53,982 bases of DNA from Alcanivorax sp. (GCF_002726155.1 NZ_PBSH01000052.1:1-53982), one strand, 5' to 3'. Counted from the stretch's first letter, positions 24,438 through 34,783 are shown. Numbers and translations are program-made. The notes: generated from the sequence alone by a model not told the origin.

Positions 24438-24854
24438 CTAGCCGCCGTGGTCGGTCAGGCATTGTCCGTGGTCGCTCAACACTTCAATTACCCGGCATTC
24501 GCCCGGTTGTCCTTGCTCGCATTCACTAATCATCCGGTCCAGCTCATTGCGCAGGGCGGTCAGTGCGCTGATGCGGTTTTGTACGGCGTCCCGATGACGG
24601 CGGGCGATATCATCAGCACAGCCATGCTGTTCGCTCATGGCTAACAGTTCACGAATGTCTTCCAGCGTGAAACCCAGCTCCCGGCTGTGGCGAATAAACT
24701 GCAGCCGTTCCTGATGGTTGCGGTGATAGCGCCGTTGGCCACCTTCACTGCGGGCCGGTTCGGGCATCAGGCCAATTTTTTCATAGTAACGGATGGTCTC
24801 CACCTTGCAGCCGGTGGCGTCGCTGAGAGTGCCGATGGAAAAGAGGGTAGACAT
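24438..24854 (-). CDS. MerR family metal-responsive regulator
   Basis: 138 residues. The winged helix is typical: IGTLSDATGCKVETIRYYEKIGLMPEPARSEGGQRRY, followed by the dimer helix. A Cys in HGCADD (about residue 80) and further ones at SECEQG and GECRV could bind a divalent metal, as in ZntR/CadR/PbrR types, although the spacing is not identical to any I know. It is divergent from DUF3703 and a CDF-like transporter, with the target promoter in between, so it probably activates that pair on metal binding. Confidence 0.85.
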   Translation of the reverse strand: MSTLFSIGTLSDATGCKVETIRYYEKIGLMPEPARSEGGQRRYHRNHQERLQFIRHSRELGFTLEDIRELLAMSEQHGCADDIARRHRDAVQNRISALTALRNELDRMISECEQGQPGECRVIEVLSDHGQCLTDHGG

Positions 24855-24884
24855 GATTACCTCATCACAAAGGGAAAATCGGAC

Positions 24885-24915
24885 TTGAACCTGTAGTCAC
24901 TATAGCTTTTTAAAT
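24885..24915 (+). promoter_or_regulatory. MerR-type promoter and operator
   Basis: A -35 box TTGAAC (24885-24890) and -10 box TTAAAT (24910-24915) are spaced 19 bp, the over-long spacing of MerR-activated promoters. The dyad CTGTAGTCACTATAG lies between them, just where MerR proteins bind and untwist DNA. Confidence 0.85.
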
Positions 24916-24950
24916 GGGGCCAAGGTGAAACGGAGTCAAGGAGCACGGCG

Positions 24951-25292
24951 ATGCAGGAGAGACAGCAGCGGGCGTTTGGTGCCGCCATGGCGGCGGCACG
25001 GTGCGCCTATGCCAGGCAGAACTGGAGCGGAGCGTTCGCGCAACTGGAGCGGGCGCATATTCTGGGTCAGCGGCGGGTTGGCGCCCATACCCTGACTCAC
25101 TGGTGGATGCTGAAAGTGGGATGGCAACGCCGTGAGGTGCGGGAAATCCGTGGGCAGGTGCTGCGACTGTTGGCGGCGCTGGTGATGTCGCGGGTGTGGG
25201 TGCCCACCGGCAATACCGGTGGGGCCAATGTGAACCCGCTGCAGCCCATGCCGATTCCCGATGCGCTGCGCGACGTGATGGATGGGCGCTGA
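24951..25292 (+). CDS. DUF3703 protein
   Basis: 113 residues; AAGGAGCACGGCG places ATG 24951. A helical protein with SGAFAQLERAHILGQRRVGAHTLTHWWMLKVG, the DUF3703 hallmark block with two conserved His and the WW pair. Members usually sit between a MerR regulator and a cation transporter, as here. No enzymatic motif is known; it may be a metal chaperone or sensor. Its end is 69 bases before the transporter. Confidence 0.85.
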   Translation: MQERQQRAFGAAMAAARCAYARQNWSGAFAQLERAHILGQRRVGAHTLTHWWMLKVGWQRREVREIRGQVLRLLAALVMSRVWVPTGNTGGANVNPLQPMPIPDALRDVMDGR

Positions 25293-25361
25293 TGCTGAGT
25301 GCTCCCCACATTATCCCCGGACCCGGCGCTGCGCTGGGTGCAAAGAGACAGGAGAGAAAAC

Positions 25362-25982
25362 ATGGGTTGTTGTGATCACGAGATAGTGGAAAACCCGGCA
25401 CCGGCTTACCAGCGGGTGTTATGGGTCGTATTGGCCATCAATGCCGTGATGTTTGTGGTGGAAGCGACCTCCGGGGTGCTGGCGGATTCACGGGCATTGC
25501 AGGCCGATGCGCTGGATTTCCTGGGCGATACCGCCACCTATGGGTTAACACTGTGGGCACTGGGACAGTCGATGGCCTGGCGGGTACGTGCCGCGCGCAT
25601 TAAAGGTGTGTCGTTATTGGTAATGGGCGTGCTGGTACTGGCGAACAGCGTTTGGGCGCTGTTACAGGGCAGTGCGCCACAGGCTGAGCTGATGATGGGG
25701 GTGGCCAGTGTGGCGCTGGCCGCTAATGTGGTGAGTGCGCTGTTATTGCTGCGCCATCGTCAGGGCGACGCCAATATCCGCTCCGCCTGGTTGTGTTCGC
25801 GCAACGATGCGCTGGCCAACCTGGCGGTGCTGATGTCTGGCAGCCTGGTGTTCTGGCTGGATAGCCGTTGGCCGGACCTGCTGGTGGCCGTGGCCATTGC
25901 CGGGCTGTTTACGCATAGCGCCATTTCGATTCTGCGCCAGGCCAGCAGCGAATCAGCGATGGGTGACCGGTGCGACGATTGA
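25362..25982 (+). CDS. CDF-family cation efflux protein
   Basis: 206 residues from ATG 25362 with AGACAGGAGAG upstream. The first residues MGCCDHE offer a metal-binding Cys pair. About six membrane helices follow. The CDF-type core has the H/D-x3-D sites: LQADALDFLGD near residue 48 and CSRNDALAN near residue 147. It lacks a long cytoplasmic C-terminal domain, so it is shorter than ZitB/FieF (about 300). Metal export (Zn, Cd or Co) under MerR control is the most likely role. Confidence 0.85.
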   Translation: MGCCDHEIVENPAPAYQRVLWVVLAINAVMFVVEATSGVLADSRALQADALDFLGDTATYGLTLWALGQSMAWRVRAARIKGVSLLVMGVLVLANSVWALLQGSAPQAELMMGVASVALAANVVSALLLLRHRQGDANIRSAWLCSRNDALANLAVLMSGSLVFWLDSRWPDLLVAVAIAGLFTHSAISILRQASSESAMGDRCDD

Positions 25983-26091
25983 GAAAAGCGATGGGGCTTG
26001 GCGGTGAGTGAGCAGGGCGGTACGCTGCATGGCCGTATTGGCGGCGCCGCTGCCAATACGGCTTTTTCCTCTGCCATCACGATTGAGACCT

Positions 26092-26307
26092 ATGGATTTC
26101 AAACAGGAAGACCTGACTGCTCTGGTCGAACGCACCATGCCGTTTGGTAAATATGCCGGGCGGGTGCTGATTGATCTCCCTGAGCCTTATCTGCTGTGGT
26201 TCACCAAAAAAGGCTTTCCGAAGGGGGAGTTGGGGCGGCTGATGGCGCTGGCCTTGATGCTGAAAATGGACGGCACGGAAAACCTGCTGGAACCGTTGCG
26301 TAAATAG
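26092..26307 (+). CDS. DUF3820 small protein
   Basis: 71 residues; ATG 26092. MPFGKYAGRVLIDLPEPYLLWFTKKGFPKGELGRLM is the DUF3820 signature with the MPFGKYKG-type start. Members are annotated as putative quorum-sensing-regulated factors from a structural study, but function is unknown. It stands alone. Confidence 0.85.
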   Translation: MDFKQEDLTALVERTMPFGKYAGRVLIDLPEPYLLWFTKKGFPKGELGRLMALALMLKMDGTENLLEPLRK

Positions 26308-26366
26308 GCTGTATCCGCTGAATCAAGCAGGTATCCTGAGGGCATTACCATATTCAGGAGCCAGCT

Positions 26367-27047
26367 GTGCCGTTACTCGATGTTGTTGCCAATAATGTGT
26401 GGGCGTATTCGGTTCCCCATAGTTTTATGGGGCTACACGTGGGCGCCCGCATGACGGTGGTCAAATTGTCTGCTGGCGGCTTGCTGTTGCATTCCCCGGT
26501 GCCGGTGGATGAGTCTCTGGCCCAGGAGCTGGCGGCGTTGGGCGAGGTCACCCACATTGTTTGTCCCAACCTGTTTCACCATGTTTTTGCCGCAGAAGTG
26601 AAGCAGCGCTATCCGCAGGCGGTGCTGCACGGGCCGGCGAAACTGGCGAGCAAGCGCAAGGATCTGTCGCTGGATGCGGTACTGTCGGAAACGCCCCATC
26701 CGGATTGGGGCGATGACTTTGAGCTGGTCTTTATTGAAGGCTCCATGTTGCACGAGACCGTGTTCTACCATCAGGCCAGCAAAACCCTGATTGCTGCGGA
26801 TTTGATAGAAAACTTTCATCAGTGTGAGCACGGTTTTACCCGCTGGTATCTGAAGCTGGGCGGTTTGTGGAAGACCCCGGGCTGGCATCCGGTTCTGCGT
26901 TTGGTGTATCTGAACCGTCGCAAGGCTCGGGCCAGCGTCACCCGCATTCTGGAATGGCCCTTCGAAACACTCAGCCTGGCCCACGGTGATGTTATCGCTG
27001 AAAACGCCCGTAACCAGGTTCGCCATGGGATGGAATGGTTGTTCTAG
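26367..27047 (+). CDS. DUF4336 metallo-hydrolase-like protein
   Basis: 226 residues from GTG 26367, with CAGGAG seven bases upstream. The fold follows the metallo-beta-lactamase layout, but the usual HxHxDH is degenerate: the corresponding site reads VCPNLFHHVFAAEV. Later blocks SLAHGDVI and SKTLIAADLIENFH match DUF4336 proteins. No known substrate; may be a non-hydrolytic member. Confidence 0.8.
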   Translation: MPLLDVVANNVWAYSVPHSFMGLHVGARMTVVKLSAGGLLLHSPVPVDESLAQELAALGEVTHIVCPNLFHHVFAAEVKQRYPQAVLHGPAKLASKRKDLSLDAVLSETPHPDWGDDFELVFIEGSMLHETVFYHQASKTLIAADLIENFHQCEHGFTRWYLKLGGLWKTPGWHPVLRLVYLNRRKARASVTRILEWPFETLSLAHGDVIAENARNQVRHGMEWLF

Positions 27048-27092
27048 CTACAAGCTTGGATGGGGGTGCGGGAAAAGCTCCCCCGGTTTTTC

Positions 27093-27120
27093 TTTTCAAC
27101 TTTTCACTTTGAACGTTCAA
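27093..27120. repeat. heptad (7-nt) repeat arm
   Basis: Four 7-nt units: TTTTCAA CTTTTCA CTTTGAA CGTTCAA. A second related pair, GCTTGTA GCTTGTT, lies at about 27179. The gap 27048-27267 has no gene; otherwise it holds only the MacA promoter region. Confidence 0.65.
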
Positions 27121-27267
27121 CTGATCTTTCGCGGGCAGAGTGGTCAACGTGTGGCCGCGCCTCCCAACCCGCGTTGCCGCTTGTAGCTTGTTCCCCTCCC
27201 CTCCACATTTCTTGCAACTTTTCCCGCTATATTCCCCAACCATCATTACTGGTTTGTGGAATCGCCC

Positions 27268-28434
27268 ATGTCCCGCTGGATTCGCCGTTATCCGAAAATG
27301 GCTCTTTCGTTTGTCATTCTGATCGTGTGCCTGCTGCTTGCGGGCTGGCGCTGGGGGCTCGCGTCGGCGCCTGCTGTGCAGTGGAAAACGGCTCAGGTAG
27401 AGCGTGGCGATGTGGAAGAGCTGGTCACCGCTCTGGGTACCCTGGAACCGGGGGATTATGTTGACGTGGGCGCTCAGGTCTCCGGCCAGCTGACGCAGCT
27501 GCACGTGGATGTGGGTGACAGCGTTGAGCAGGGCCAGTTGCTGGCGGAAATTGATGCGTCGGTACAGCAGACACAAGTGGATGCGGGCCTGGCAGAACTG
27601 GAAGCGTTGCGTGCGCAACAGGAACAACGGCAGGCAGAACTGGAGCTGGCGGAGTTGCAGTATCAGCGTCAGCAGCGGTTGCGTGATGCCAACGCCACCA
27701 GTGACGATGCTTTCCAGAGTGCCCGTTCCACGCTGGCCATTACCCGTGCCCAGATCAAGGTACTCAAGGCCCAGATTCGCCAGAAGCAGGCCAGTGTAGA
27801 AGGGGATCAGGCTAGCCTGGGCTACGCAAAAATCTATGCGCCGCGCAGCGGTACCGTGGTGAGCCTGGAAGCTCGCGAAGGGCAGACACTGAACGCCAAC
27901 CAGACCACCCCCACGCTGATGCGTATCGCTGACCTGACCACCATGACCATTTCCACTCAGGTGTCCGAGGCCGATGTGGATAGTCTCTCTGCGGGGATGC
28001 CGGTGTACTTCAATACCCTGGGCAATGGTGATGTGCGTTATGACAGTACCCTGCGCCAGGTGCTGCCCACCCCGGAAGTGGTCAACAATGTGGTGCTGTA
28101 CACCGCTGAATTCGACATCGATAACCCGCAAGGCCAGCTGATGTCTGGCATGACTGCCCAGGTGTTTTTCGTGGTGCACTCGGCCAAGGATGTTCTGCAT
28201 GTCCCGGTGGCCGCAGTGAAGCGTGCCGGGCGCGGCCAATGGCAGGTGCAGGTGTTAAACGGTGAGGGTCACTCACTCAGCCAGCCGGTGAAAGTGGGCA
28301 TCAGCAATCGGGTGCGCAGGGTGATCCGTGATGGTTTGCAGGAAGGTGACACCGTTGTGCTGGGACAGGCACAGGCCAGCCCGCTGCGAGGTGAGATCGA
28401 AAAAGGTGGGCGACGTCGCGGTGGGCTGTTCTGA
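27268..28434 (+). CDS. MacA-like periplasmic adaptor of an ABC efflux pump
   Basis: 388 residues from ATG 27268. An N-terminal anchor helix (about 11-30) precedes a biotinyl-lipoyl-like half ([33 protein letters not shown]), a long alpha-hairpin (about 100-185) and the second lipoyl half ([21 protein letters not shown]). This is the adaptor layout of MacA, which forms a hexamer joining MacB to an outer membrane channel. Its stop overlaps the start of the ABC gene by one base. The substrate (macrolide, peptide or siderophore) cannot be told from sequence. Confidence 0.92.
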   Translation: MSRWIRRYPKMALSFVILIVCLLLAGWRWGLASAPAVQWKTAQVERGDVEELVTALGTLEPGDYVDVGAQVSGQLTQLHVDVGDSVEQGQLLAEIDASVQQTQVDAGLAELEALRAQQEQRQAELELAELQYQRQQRLRDANATSDDAFQSARSTLAITRAQIKVLKAQIRQKQASVEGDQASLGYAKIYAPRSGTVVSLEAREGQTLNANQTTPTLMRIADLTTMTISTQVSEADVDSLSAGMPVYFNTLGNGDVRYDSTLRQVLPTPEVVNNVVLYTAEFDIDNPQGQLMSGMTAQVFFVVHSAKDVLHVPVAAVKRAGRGQWQVQVLNGEGHSLSQPVKVGISNRVRRVIRDGLQEGDTVVLGQAQASPLRGEIEKGGRRRGGLF

Positions 28435-30368
28435 TGGCGCTGATTGAACTGGCTGGCATTCGTAAACGCTATCCTGCCGGTGAGCAAGAGGTGGAAGTGC
28501 TGCACGGCATCGACCTGTCCATCGACGCGGGGGAATTCGTGGCGATCATGGGCAGCTCCGGCTCCGGTAAATCCACCCTGATGCACATTCTGGGTTGCCT
28601 GGATCAACCCAGCGACGGCGCTTACCGCTTTGCCGGGCGGGCGGTGACGGACATGGACCACGAGCAACTGGCCTGGCTGCGTCGGGAGATGTTCGGTTTC
28701 GTGTTCCAGAGCTATCACCTGATAGGCACTGCCAGCGCCTGGGAAAATGTGGCCTTGCCGGCCATTTATGCGGGGCTGTCCCGGGATGATCGCAAGCAAC
28801 GGGCGCAGGCCCTGCTCAGTGATCTGGGGTTGCACGACAAACTGGAAAACCGCCCCAACCAATTATCCGGTGGCCAGCAGCAGCGGGTGTCGATTGCCCG
28901 TGCATTGATGAATGGCGGCAAGGTGATTCTCGCCGATGAGCCCACTGGTGCGCTGGACAGTGTTAGTGGCGAGGCGGTGATGGGCCAGCTCAAGGCGCTG
29001 GCGGAACAGGGCCACACGGTGATCGTGATTACCCATGACGCGGCAGTGGCCGAACATGCAGACCGGATAGTGGAAATCCGCGACGGTAACGTGATTGATG
29101 ATCGACGTCGCCGCCCGCACCGGGTAGAAGCGGCCCATGCGGTGCCGGAACCGCCGCAGGAAAGCCGCTTTCCTGACCTGGGTGAAGTGCTGGAATCGGT
29201 GGTAATGGCGTTGCGCTCATTACACGCCAACTGGCTGCGCACTTTACTTACCTTGCTTGGCATCGTGATCGGCGTGGGGTCGGTCGTCGTGATGCTGGCT
29301 ATTGGTCAGGGCGCCAAGGAAGACGTGGTGGCGCGCATTGGCGAGCGTGGCGTGAACCTGCTGGTGATCCGGCCGGACCGGGGGCAGCAGCGTGTTGCCG
29401 ACGGGGTGATCGCCACCCTGGTGCCGGAGGATGCCGACGCCCTGAAAGCCCTGCCCAATATTCGCGTTGCCGTACCGGAAATTTCCGGCGGCGTAACGGC
29501 GCGGGCCAACGGCAAGGACATTTCTACCAGTGTGCAGGCGGTGAGTGCGGAGTACCCCAGCTTGCGCGACTGGCAGCCGGTGCAAGGGGTGTATTTCAAC
29601 AGCAGTGATGAAGCCAGCTACGCGCCGGTGGCAGTGATTGGGCAGACGGTGAAAGACAACCTGTTCCCGGACAGTGATCCTTTGGGCCAGTTTCTGTTGC
29701 TCGACAGCATCCCGTTTCAGGTTATTGGCGTGATGGGTAGTCAGGGTGCCACCGACTGGGGAGACGATCAGGACGATGTGGTGTTCGTGCCCTTGTCGAC
29801 CGGCACCCTGCGGCTGTTCGGCCAGAATTATCTGCGTTCCATCACCCTGGCAGTGGATGACGTTACCGCCATCGATGAGACCGAAACCGCAGCGGTTAAC
29901 CTGTTGACCCAGCGTCACGGTAAGGAGGATGTGCGTGTTTTCAATATGGCGTCCTTGCTGGATATGGTCTCGGAAACCCAGAACACCCTGACGTTGCTGT
30001 TGGGCTCCATCGCGGCGATTTCATTATTGGTGGGGGGGATCGGAGTGATGAACATCATGCTGGTGAGTGTCACCGAGCGCATTCACGAAATTGGTATCCG
30101 CATGGCCACCGGCGCTCGTCAGCGCAATATCCTGCAGCAGTTTCTTACCGAAGCGGTGGTGGTGTCTGCGCTGGGCGGAGTGATCGGTGTGGTGATTGGG
30201 GTTTTGGTGGGCTGGCTGCTGGACGCTTTCGGCATGGCCATTGTGTTCTCGGTATCGGTGATGGTGGCTGCTTTTGTTTGCGCCGCTGGCATCGGCCTGT
30301 TGTTTGGCTTTGCCCCCGCGTTGAAGGCCGCGCGTCTGAACCCTGTGGAGGCACTCAGTAATGACTAA
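28434..30368 (+). CDS. MacB-like ABC transporter (ATPase fused to FtsX-type permease)
   Basis: 644 residues. ATPase domain at about 1-235 with Walker [10 protein letters not shown], signature [15 protein letters not shown], Walker [14 protein letters not shown] and an H-loop VIVITHD. Then a MacB-type membrane part: helix near 275, a large periplasmic domain of about 200 residues, and three C-terminal helices (about 520-640). The ATG overlaps the MacA stop (TGATG) and the stop overlaps the NodT start by eight bases, so the three genes are one coupled operon forming an inner-to-outer-membrane extrusion machine. Confidence 0.93.
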   Translation: MALIELAGIRKRYPAGEQEVEVLHGIDLSIDAGEFVAIMGSSGSGKSTLMHILGCLDQPSDGAYRFAGRAVTDMDHEQLAWLRREMFGFVFQSYHLIGTASAWENVALPAIYAGLSRDDRKQRAQALLSDLGLHDKLENRPNQLSGGQQQRVSIARALMNGGKVILADEPTGALDSVSGEAVMGQLKALAEQGHTVIVITHDAAVAEHADRIVEIRDGNVIDDRRRRPHRVEAAHAVPEPPQESRFPDLGEVLESVVMALRSLHANWLRTLLTLLGIVIGVGSVVVMLAIGQGAKEDVVARIGERGVNLLVIRPDRGQQRVADGVIATLVPEDADALKALPNIRVAVPEISGGVTARANGKDISTSVQAVSAEYPSLRDWQPVQGVYFNSSDEASYAPVAVIGQTVKDNLFPDSDPLGQFLLLDSIPFQVIGVMGSQGATDWGDDQDDVVFVPLSTGTLRLFGQNYLRSITLAVDDVTAIDETETAAVNLLTQRHGKEDVRVFNMASLLDMVSETQNTLTLLLGSIAAISLLVGGIGVMNIMLVSVTERIHEIGIRMATGARQRNILQQFLTEAVVVSALGGVIGVVIGVLVGWLLDAFGMAIVFSVSVMVAAFVCAAGIGLLFGFAPALKAARLNPVEALSND

Positions 30369-31764
30369 GGCAATGAACAAGGTGGCATGGGTGACGGTTT
30401 TTGTTCTGTTATCCGGCTGCGCCATGCGGTCCGGACTGGAGGCGCCCGAACAAAGCATGCCGGCACAGTGGCTTAACCAGCAGCAGGCCAGCGAAGCCAT
30501 GGTGCATCACCCGCAATGGTGGCAGCAGTTCAACAGTGCGGAACTGGATCGGTTGGTGGACCAGGCGTTGGCGGCCAACACGGATTTACTGGCGGCGACG
30601 GCGCGGGTCGAGCAGGCGGATGCGCAACTCAGTCAGGCCGGTTCGGCCCTGTTCCCGACCCTGGGATTGGGCGCCGGGGGCAGCCGCAGTGGTGTATTCG
30701 GCGAAAGCGGTAGCAGTGAAAGTTACAACGCCTCCGTGAGTGCCAGCTACGAGCTGGACCTGTGGGGGCAGCTTCGCAATAGCCGTGATGTGGCGCGGGC
30801 CTCCCTGCTGGCCAGCCAGTTCAGTCGCGATACCGTGCAGCTCACCGTGATTGCCAGTGTGGTGAATACCTATCTGCAGGTACTGTATCTGCAGGACAAC
30901 CTGGCGCTGTCGGAAGAAAACCTGGCGTTGGCCCAGCAAGTGCTGGATGTGGTGCAGGCCAAGGTGGAGAACGGTGCTGTCTCTCCCCAGGATCTGGCCC
31001 AGCAGAAAACCGTGGTTGCCAATGTGAAAGCGCAGTTACCGTCCTTGCGTCACCAGTTGCGGCAAAGCCGTTATGCGCTGGCGGTATTGGTGGGAGAAAT
31101 GCCGCAGGCATTCCAGGTGGGCGGCGGTACCCTGAGCAACCTGCAGCTGCCGGAGATTCAGGCCGGTTTGCCGGATCAGGTGCTGGCCCAGCGCCCGGAT
31201 ATTGCCCAGGCCCAGGCCAGCCTGATGGCAGCGGACTATTCCGTGGCCGCCGCCCGGGCGGACTACTGGCCCTCCATCACGCTCACTGGCAGTGGCGGTT
31301 ATGCCAGCAGCGCCCTGTCGTCGTTGTTCAATGGCGATGCGGTGTACAGCCTGGGCGTGTCGTTGGCGCAAACCCTGTTTGATGGCGGCGCCCGCAATGC
31401 GCGGATCGATCAGAGCAAGGCCGCCTGGCAAGAGCAGGTGGCCAGTTATACCGGCACCTTGCTGGTGGCCCTGCAGGAAGTGGAACAATCGCTGAGTAAT
31501 GTGCAGGGGTTGGCCGAGCAACAACAGTATCGTGAAGAGGCATACCGGCAAGCCGAGGAAGCCTATCGGGTGGCGCAGGTGCGCTATCAGGAAGGAGAAA
31601 CCGAACTCACCGATGTGCTCAGCGCGCAAAGCAGCTTTAACAGTGCCCGCCAGAACAGCCTGGATCTGATCTATAACCAGTATCAGTCGCGCATCACCCT
31701 GTACCGGGTATTGGGTGAAGGGGGTGAGGGGGATGAAGGGAGCAAGGCGCCAGTGGAATCCTGA
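30361..31764 (+). CDS. NodT-family outer membrane efflux lipoprotein
   Basis: 467 residues; ATG 30361 overlaps the MacB stop. Lipobox LLSGC (near Cys20). Two TolC/OEP repeats are visible, with the typical [32 protein letters not shown] and [29 protein letters not shown] blocks. It is the channel partner of the MacAB-like genes just upstream, delivering substrate to the outside. Confidence 0.92.
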   Translation: MTKAMNKVAWVTVFVLLSGCAMRSGLEAPEQSMPAQWLNQQQASEAMVHHPQWWQQFNSAELDRLVDQALAANTDLLAATARVEQADAQLSQAGSALFPTLGLGAGGSRSGVFGESGSSESYNASVSASYELDLWGQLRNSRDVARASLLASQFSRDTVQLTVIASVVNTYLQVLYLQDNLALSEENLALAQQVLDVVQAKVENGAVSPQDLAQQKTVVANVKAQLPSLRHQLRQSRYALAVLVGEMPQAFQVGGGTLSNLQLPEIQAGLPDQVLAQRPDIAQAQASLMAADYSVAAARADYWPSITLTGSGGYASSALSSLFNGDAVYSLGVSLAQTLFDGGARNARIDQSKAAWQEQVASYTGTLLVALQEVEQSLSNVQGLAEQQQYREEAYRQAEEAYRVAQVRYQEGETELTDVLSAQSSFNSARQNSLDLIYNQYQSRITLYRVLGEGGEGDEGSKAPVES

Positions 31765-31838
31765 TGTGGCCCTTGGTTTGCCGCTTGATCCGCTAACCGA
31801 CACAATACGGCGATCGACTCCAGCCTGTCAGGTCGCCC

Positions 31839-33030
31839 GTGCTGCCGCTTGTTTATCATCCCGAATACAGCTTTCCCTTTCCCGGCAAACACCGTTTCCC
31901 CATGGAGAAATTTGCTCGGCTGCATGGCCATCTGCGCAGCCGGGGCATTGCCCATGGTGATAACGAGTTCCGCCCCGGCCGGGCCAAGGCGACACTGTTA
32001 AGTCAGGCTCACTGCCCGCAATACGTCTCGGCCATGGTGGACGGGACGCTGGATGCCAGGGCGCTACGTCGCATGGGGTTGCCGTGGAGCGAAGCCTTGA
32101 TGAAGCGCTCCTGCATTGCGCCTGGCAGGCTGCTGCCCCTCCCTTGCGTGCTCAGCGTGGCCTGAAACGTGCAGCTGTTGTGTCTTGTCTCGACGGTTAG
32201 GGTGGCTCCCTTTCCTAGAGGCAAGGCGCAGCAGATGTGCGTTTCAGGCCGCGCCTTTATGCCCGAACGGGTGCTTCGGGTCTTCCAGGCTGGCCCGTAC
32301 TCGTTGTTGCAATTTCTCGATGGGTGGACACACACCTTCAACATTGCGCCTAGATTACGAGCCAGCCTGAAAGACTGAGCACACAAGGGAGGGGCAGCAG
32401 CCTGCTATGGGCACCTTGATGACCGCGCAGCTGGCACTGCAGCAGGGTATCGCCTGTCATCTGGCCGGCGGCACCCACCACGCCCACTACGATTTCGGTT
32501 CCGGTTTCTGCATCTTCAATGATCAGGCATTTGCGGTGCGTCAGTTACTGGACCGGGGCGTGGTGAAAAAAGCACTGATGTTTGATTGCGATGTGCATCA
32601 GGGCGATGGCACCGCAGCCATGCTGGCTGATGAGCCTCGGGCGTTTACCTGCTCCATTCATTGCGAAAAAAACTTTCCGGTACGCAAGATGAAAAGCGAC
32701 CTGGATGTGGGGTTACCGCTGGGCATGACGGATCAGGATTATCTGGATACGGTGTTTGAGACGCTGGAGCAATTGCTGGATTGGGTGCAGCCGGATCTGG
32801 TTTTTTATGACGCCGGCGTGGATATCTTTCAGCACGATCCGTTGGGGCGCCTGCATATTTCCGAGCAGGGTATCGCCGATCGCGACCGGGGTGTCCTTGC
32901 CCGTTGCCGTCAGCGGAATGTTCCTGTGGCCACGGTGATCGGGGGCGGCTACGATGATGATCGTGACGCGCTGGCGCAGCGCCATGCCATCGTTATAGAG
33001 CAAGCTTTTGAGTTGAAAGTTGAAAGTTAA
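31839..33030 (+). pseudogene. histone deacetylase family gene split by an inserted element
   Basis: The 5' part begins at GTG 31839 with LPLVYHPEYSFPFPGKHRFP, the usual start of bacterial class IIa-like HDACs, and runs to MKRSCIAPG near 32124. The 3' part from about 32406 resumes with GTLMTAQLALQQGIACHLAGG, then THHAHYDFGSGFCIFND, FDCDVHQGDGT and the metal site, to the stop at 33030. Deleting 283 nt (about 32126-32408) restores the family sequence A-P-G-G-T-L in frame. The present gene hits a stop inside the insert. The last residues ELKVES are encoded by a heptad repeat. An ATG at 32407 could still start the 3' half (207 residues). Confidence 0.9.
32125..32405. mobile_element. 281-bp MITE-like element with 31-bp terminal inverted repeats
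   Basis: Terminal repeats at 32125-32155 and 32375-32405 are reverse complements with a single mismatch (core GGCTGCTGCCCCTCCCTTG). A subterminal pair GCCTGAAACG (32160-32169) and CGTTTCAGGC (32240-32249) lies inside, with another GCCTGAAAG near 32365. No transposase fits in this length, so it must be mobilised in trans. A short, degenerate target duplication (CTGG left, CTAT right) is possible. It disrupts the HDAC gene. Confidence 0.8.
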
Positions 33031-33109
33031 AAGTTCAAACGCGGTCAGGGCCGGTGATATGACATTACGTTTTGTGTCGCTTTTAACTTTCCACTTTTAA
33101 CTTTCAACT
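33011..33109. repeat. heptad-repeat inverted element
   Basis: Left arm: AGTTGAA AGTTGAA AGTTAAA AGTTCAA (33011-33038). Right arm on the other strand: AGTTGAA AGTTAAA AGTGGAA AGTTAAA (33109 back to 33082). Four 7-nt units face four, separated by about 43 bases. The left arm overlaps the end of the HDAC reading frame. Confidence 0.8.
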
Positions 33110-33126
33110 GCTCCGAAGGAGCTCTC

Positions 33127-33510
33127 ATGTCCAAAGCCCTGTTGATCATGGCCCATGGCAGCCGCAGTGAAACGGCCAACGACGAGTTTCGTGTGCTGGT
33201 GGACACCGTGGCGGAATCTGCCCACGCCGCCGGGCAGGAGTACGTGGCCGTATTGCCCTGTTTTCTCGAGTTGGCGACTCCCTCTTTGATTGAAGCGATT
33301 CAACAGCTGGAACATCAGCCGGTGAAAACCGTGCAGCTTTACCCGTTGTTCTTCAACAAGGGGAAACACGTGGGAAAGGATATTCCGGCACAAATTGAAG
33401 AGGCCCGCGAGCGTTTTCCTGATCTGGATATCGAATTGATGCACTATTTTGGCAGTGCCGTCGGGCTCGCACCGCTGGTGGTGCAACATCTTCAGGAACA
33501 GGAAAACTGA
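33127..33510 (+). CDS. CbiX/SirB-type chelatase family protein
   Basis: 127 residues; start ATG 33127 after GAAGGAGCTC. AHGSR at residues 9-13 holds the first catalytic His, and LFFNKGKHVGKDIP near residue 76 holds the second, the metal-insertion pair of CbiX/SirB (cobalt or ferro-chelation of sirohydrochlorin). The short single-domain length matches CbiXS. No other tetrapyrrole gene is near, so the true substrate is open. Confidence 0.88.
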   Translation: MSKALLIMAHGSRSETANDEFRVLVDTVAESAHAAGQEYVAVLPCFLELATPSLIEAIQQLEHQPVKTVQLYPLFFNKGKHVGKDIPAQIEEARERFPDLDIELMHYFGSAVGLAPLVVQHLQEQEN

Positions 33511-33526
33511 CCCGGAACCGGCTGTC

Positions 33527-34783
33527 ATGGATGACATGGAAACCACGCTTCAACGGATTTTTGCCAGCGAATCCCGCCGGGTACTGGCGACGCTGATTCG
33601 TCTGCTGGGAGATTTCGATCTGGCAGAAGATGCCTTGCAGGAAGCGTTCGTCGCTGCCCTGCGGCAATGGCCGGAAGACGGCGTGCCAGACAATCCCCGT
33701 GCCTGGCTGGTCTCTGCGGGGCGTTTCAAGGCCATCGATCAGTTACGCCGCCGTGCCTGTTACGACGCGCTATTGCGTGAGCAGGCGGATCACCTTGCCA
33801 CCCAGGCGACGGTGGAAATGGAGATAGAGAATGCGGCCATCGAGGATGACCGGCTGCGCCTGATCTTCACCTGTTGTCACCCGGGGCTGGCGCCGCAAGC
33901 CCAGGTGGCGCTGACATTACGGGAAGTGTGTGGGCTCACCACGGAAGCCATCGCCCGGGCCTTTCTCAGCAAACCCGCCACTGTGGCCCAGCGGATTGTT
34001 CGCGCCAAGGGCAAGATCCGCGATGCGAAGATTCCCTACGAAGTGCCGGAAGGCGCGGCATTGGCGGAGCGTCTGCAGTCGGTCCTGCAGGTGATCTATC
34101 TGGTGTTCAACGAGGGCTATCTGGCGTCGTCTGGCGAGCAGGCGCTGCGCCATGATCTCAGTGAGGAAGCGATTCGCCTGGCGGAGCTGGTGCTGGCCTT
34201 GCTGGCGGAACGCACCGACCAGCCGGACCCGGAATGCCAGGGCCTGCTGGCGCTGATGTTGCTCCACCATGCCCGTAGGGCGACGCGCACGGATGCGCAA
34301 GGCGAGCTGGTGTTGCTGGAAAACCAGCAGCGCAGTCTCTGGGATCGACAGGAAATCCAGCGCGCCGATCAACTGGTGCGCCAGGCCTTGCTGTCACGGC
34401 GCTTCGGGCCTTATACCCTGCAGGCCGCCATTGCGGCAGTGCATGCACAGTCACCCAGCAGTGCAGAGACTGACTGGCAGGAAATCGTCGGGCTCTATGA
34501 TCTGTTGATGCAGCATATGCCGACGCCCATCGTGGCGCTCAATCGGGCGGCGGCGCTGGCCATGCGTGATGGCCCGGAGGCTGGTTTGCAGGCACTGGCG
34601 CCGCTGATGGAGAACAAGGCCCTGCAAGGGTATCACCTGGCCCATGCCGCGCTGGCCGATATGCACCGGCAGTTGGGCCATCAGGACGCGGCGGCTCAGG
34701 CCTACACGCAAGCGCTGGCATTGGCGACGCAGCCGGCGGAAAAGCGCTTTCTGCAACAACGGCTTGCCGACCTGTCCGGCTAG
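33527..34783 (+). CDS. ECF42-type RNA polymerase sigma factor with C-terminal helical domain
   Basis: 418 residues from ATG 33527; ATG 33536 is an alternative. Sigma region 2 (LLGDFDLAEDALQEAFVAALRQWPEDGVPDNPRAWL) and region 4 (LRLIFTCCHPGLAPQAQVALTLREVCGLTTEAIARAFL) occupy about 1-180. The rest (about 190-418) is a helical, TPR-like extension with AGEQALRHDLSEEAIRL and final HLAHAALADMHRQLGHQDAAAQAY. This layout, without an anti-sigma gene but beside a YCII/DGPF protein, is that of group ECF42. The extension probably controls activity in place of an anti-sigma factor. Confidence 0.9.
   Translation: MDDMETTLQRIFASESRRVLATLIRLLGDFDLAEDALQEAFVAALRQWPEDGVPDNPRAWLVSAGRFKAIDQLRRRACYDALLREQADHLATQATVEMEIENAAIEDDRLRLIFTCCHPGLAPQAQVALTLREVCGLTTEAIARAFLSKPATVAQRIVRAKGKIRDAKIPYEVPEGAALAERLQSVLQVIYLVFNEGYLASSGEQALRHDLSEEAIRLAELVLALLAERTDQPDPECQGLLALMLLHHARRATRTDAQGELVLLENQQRSLWDRQEIQRADQLVRQALLSRRFGPYTLQAAIAAVHAQSPSSAETDWQEIVGLYDLLMQHMPTPIVALNRAAALAMRDGPEAGLQALAPLMENKALQGYHLAHAALADMHRQLGHQDAAAQAYTQALALATQPAEKRFLQQRLADLSG

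Noticed and set aside
32169..32378. Short frames within the inserted element
   Set aside because: No start context or domain; the insert is explained by its terminal repeats and structure.
33011..33109. Possible CRISPR array from repeated 7-nt units
   Set aside because: Units are contiguous, far too short and without spacers.
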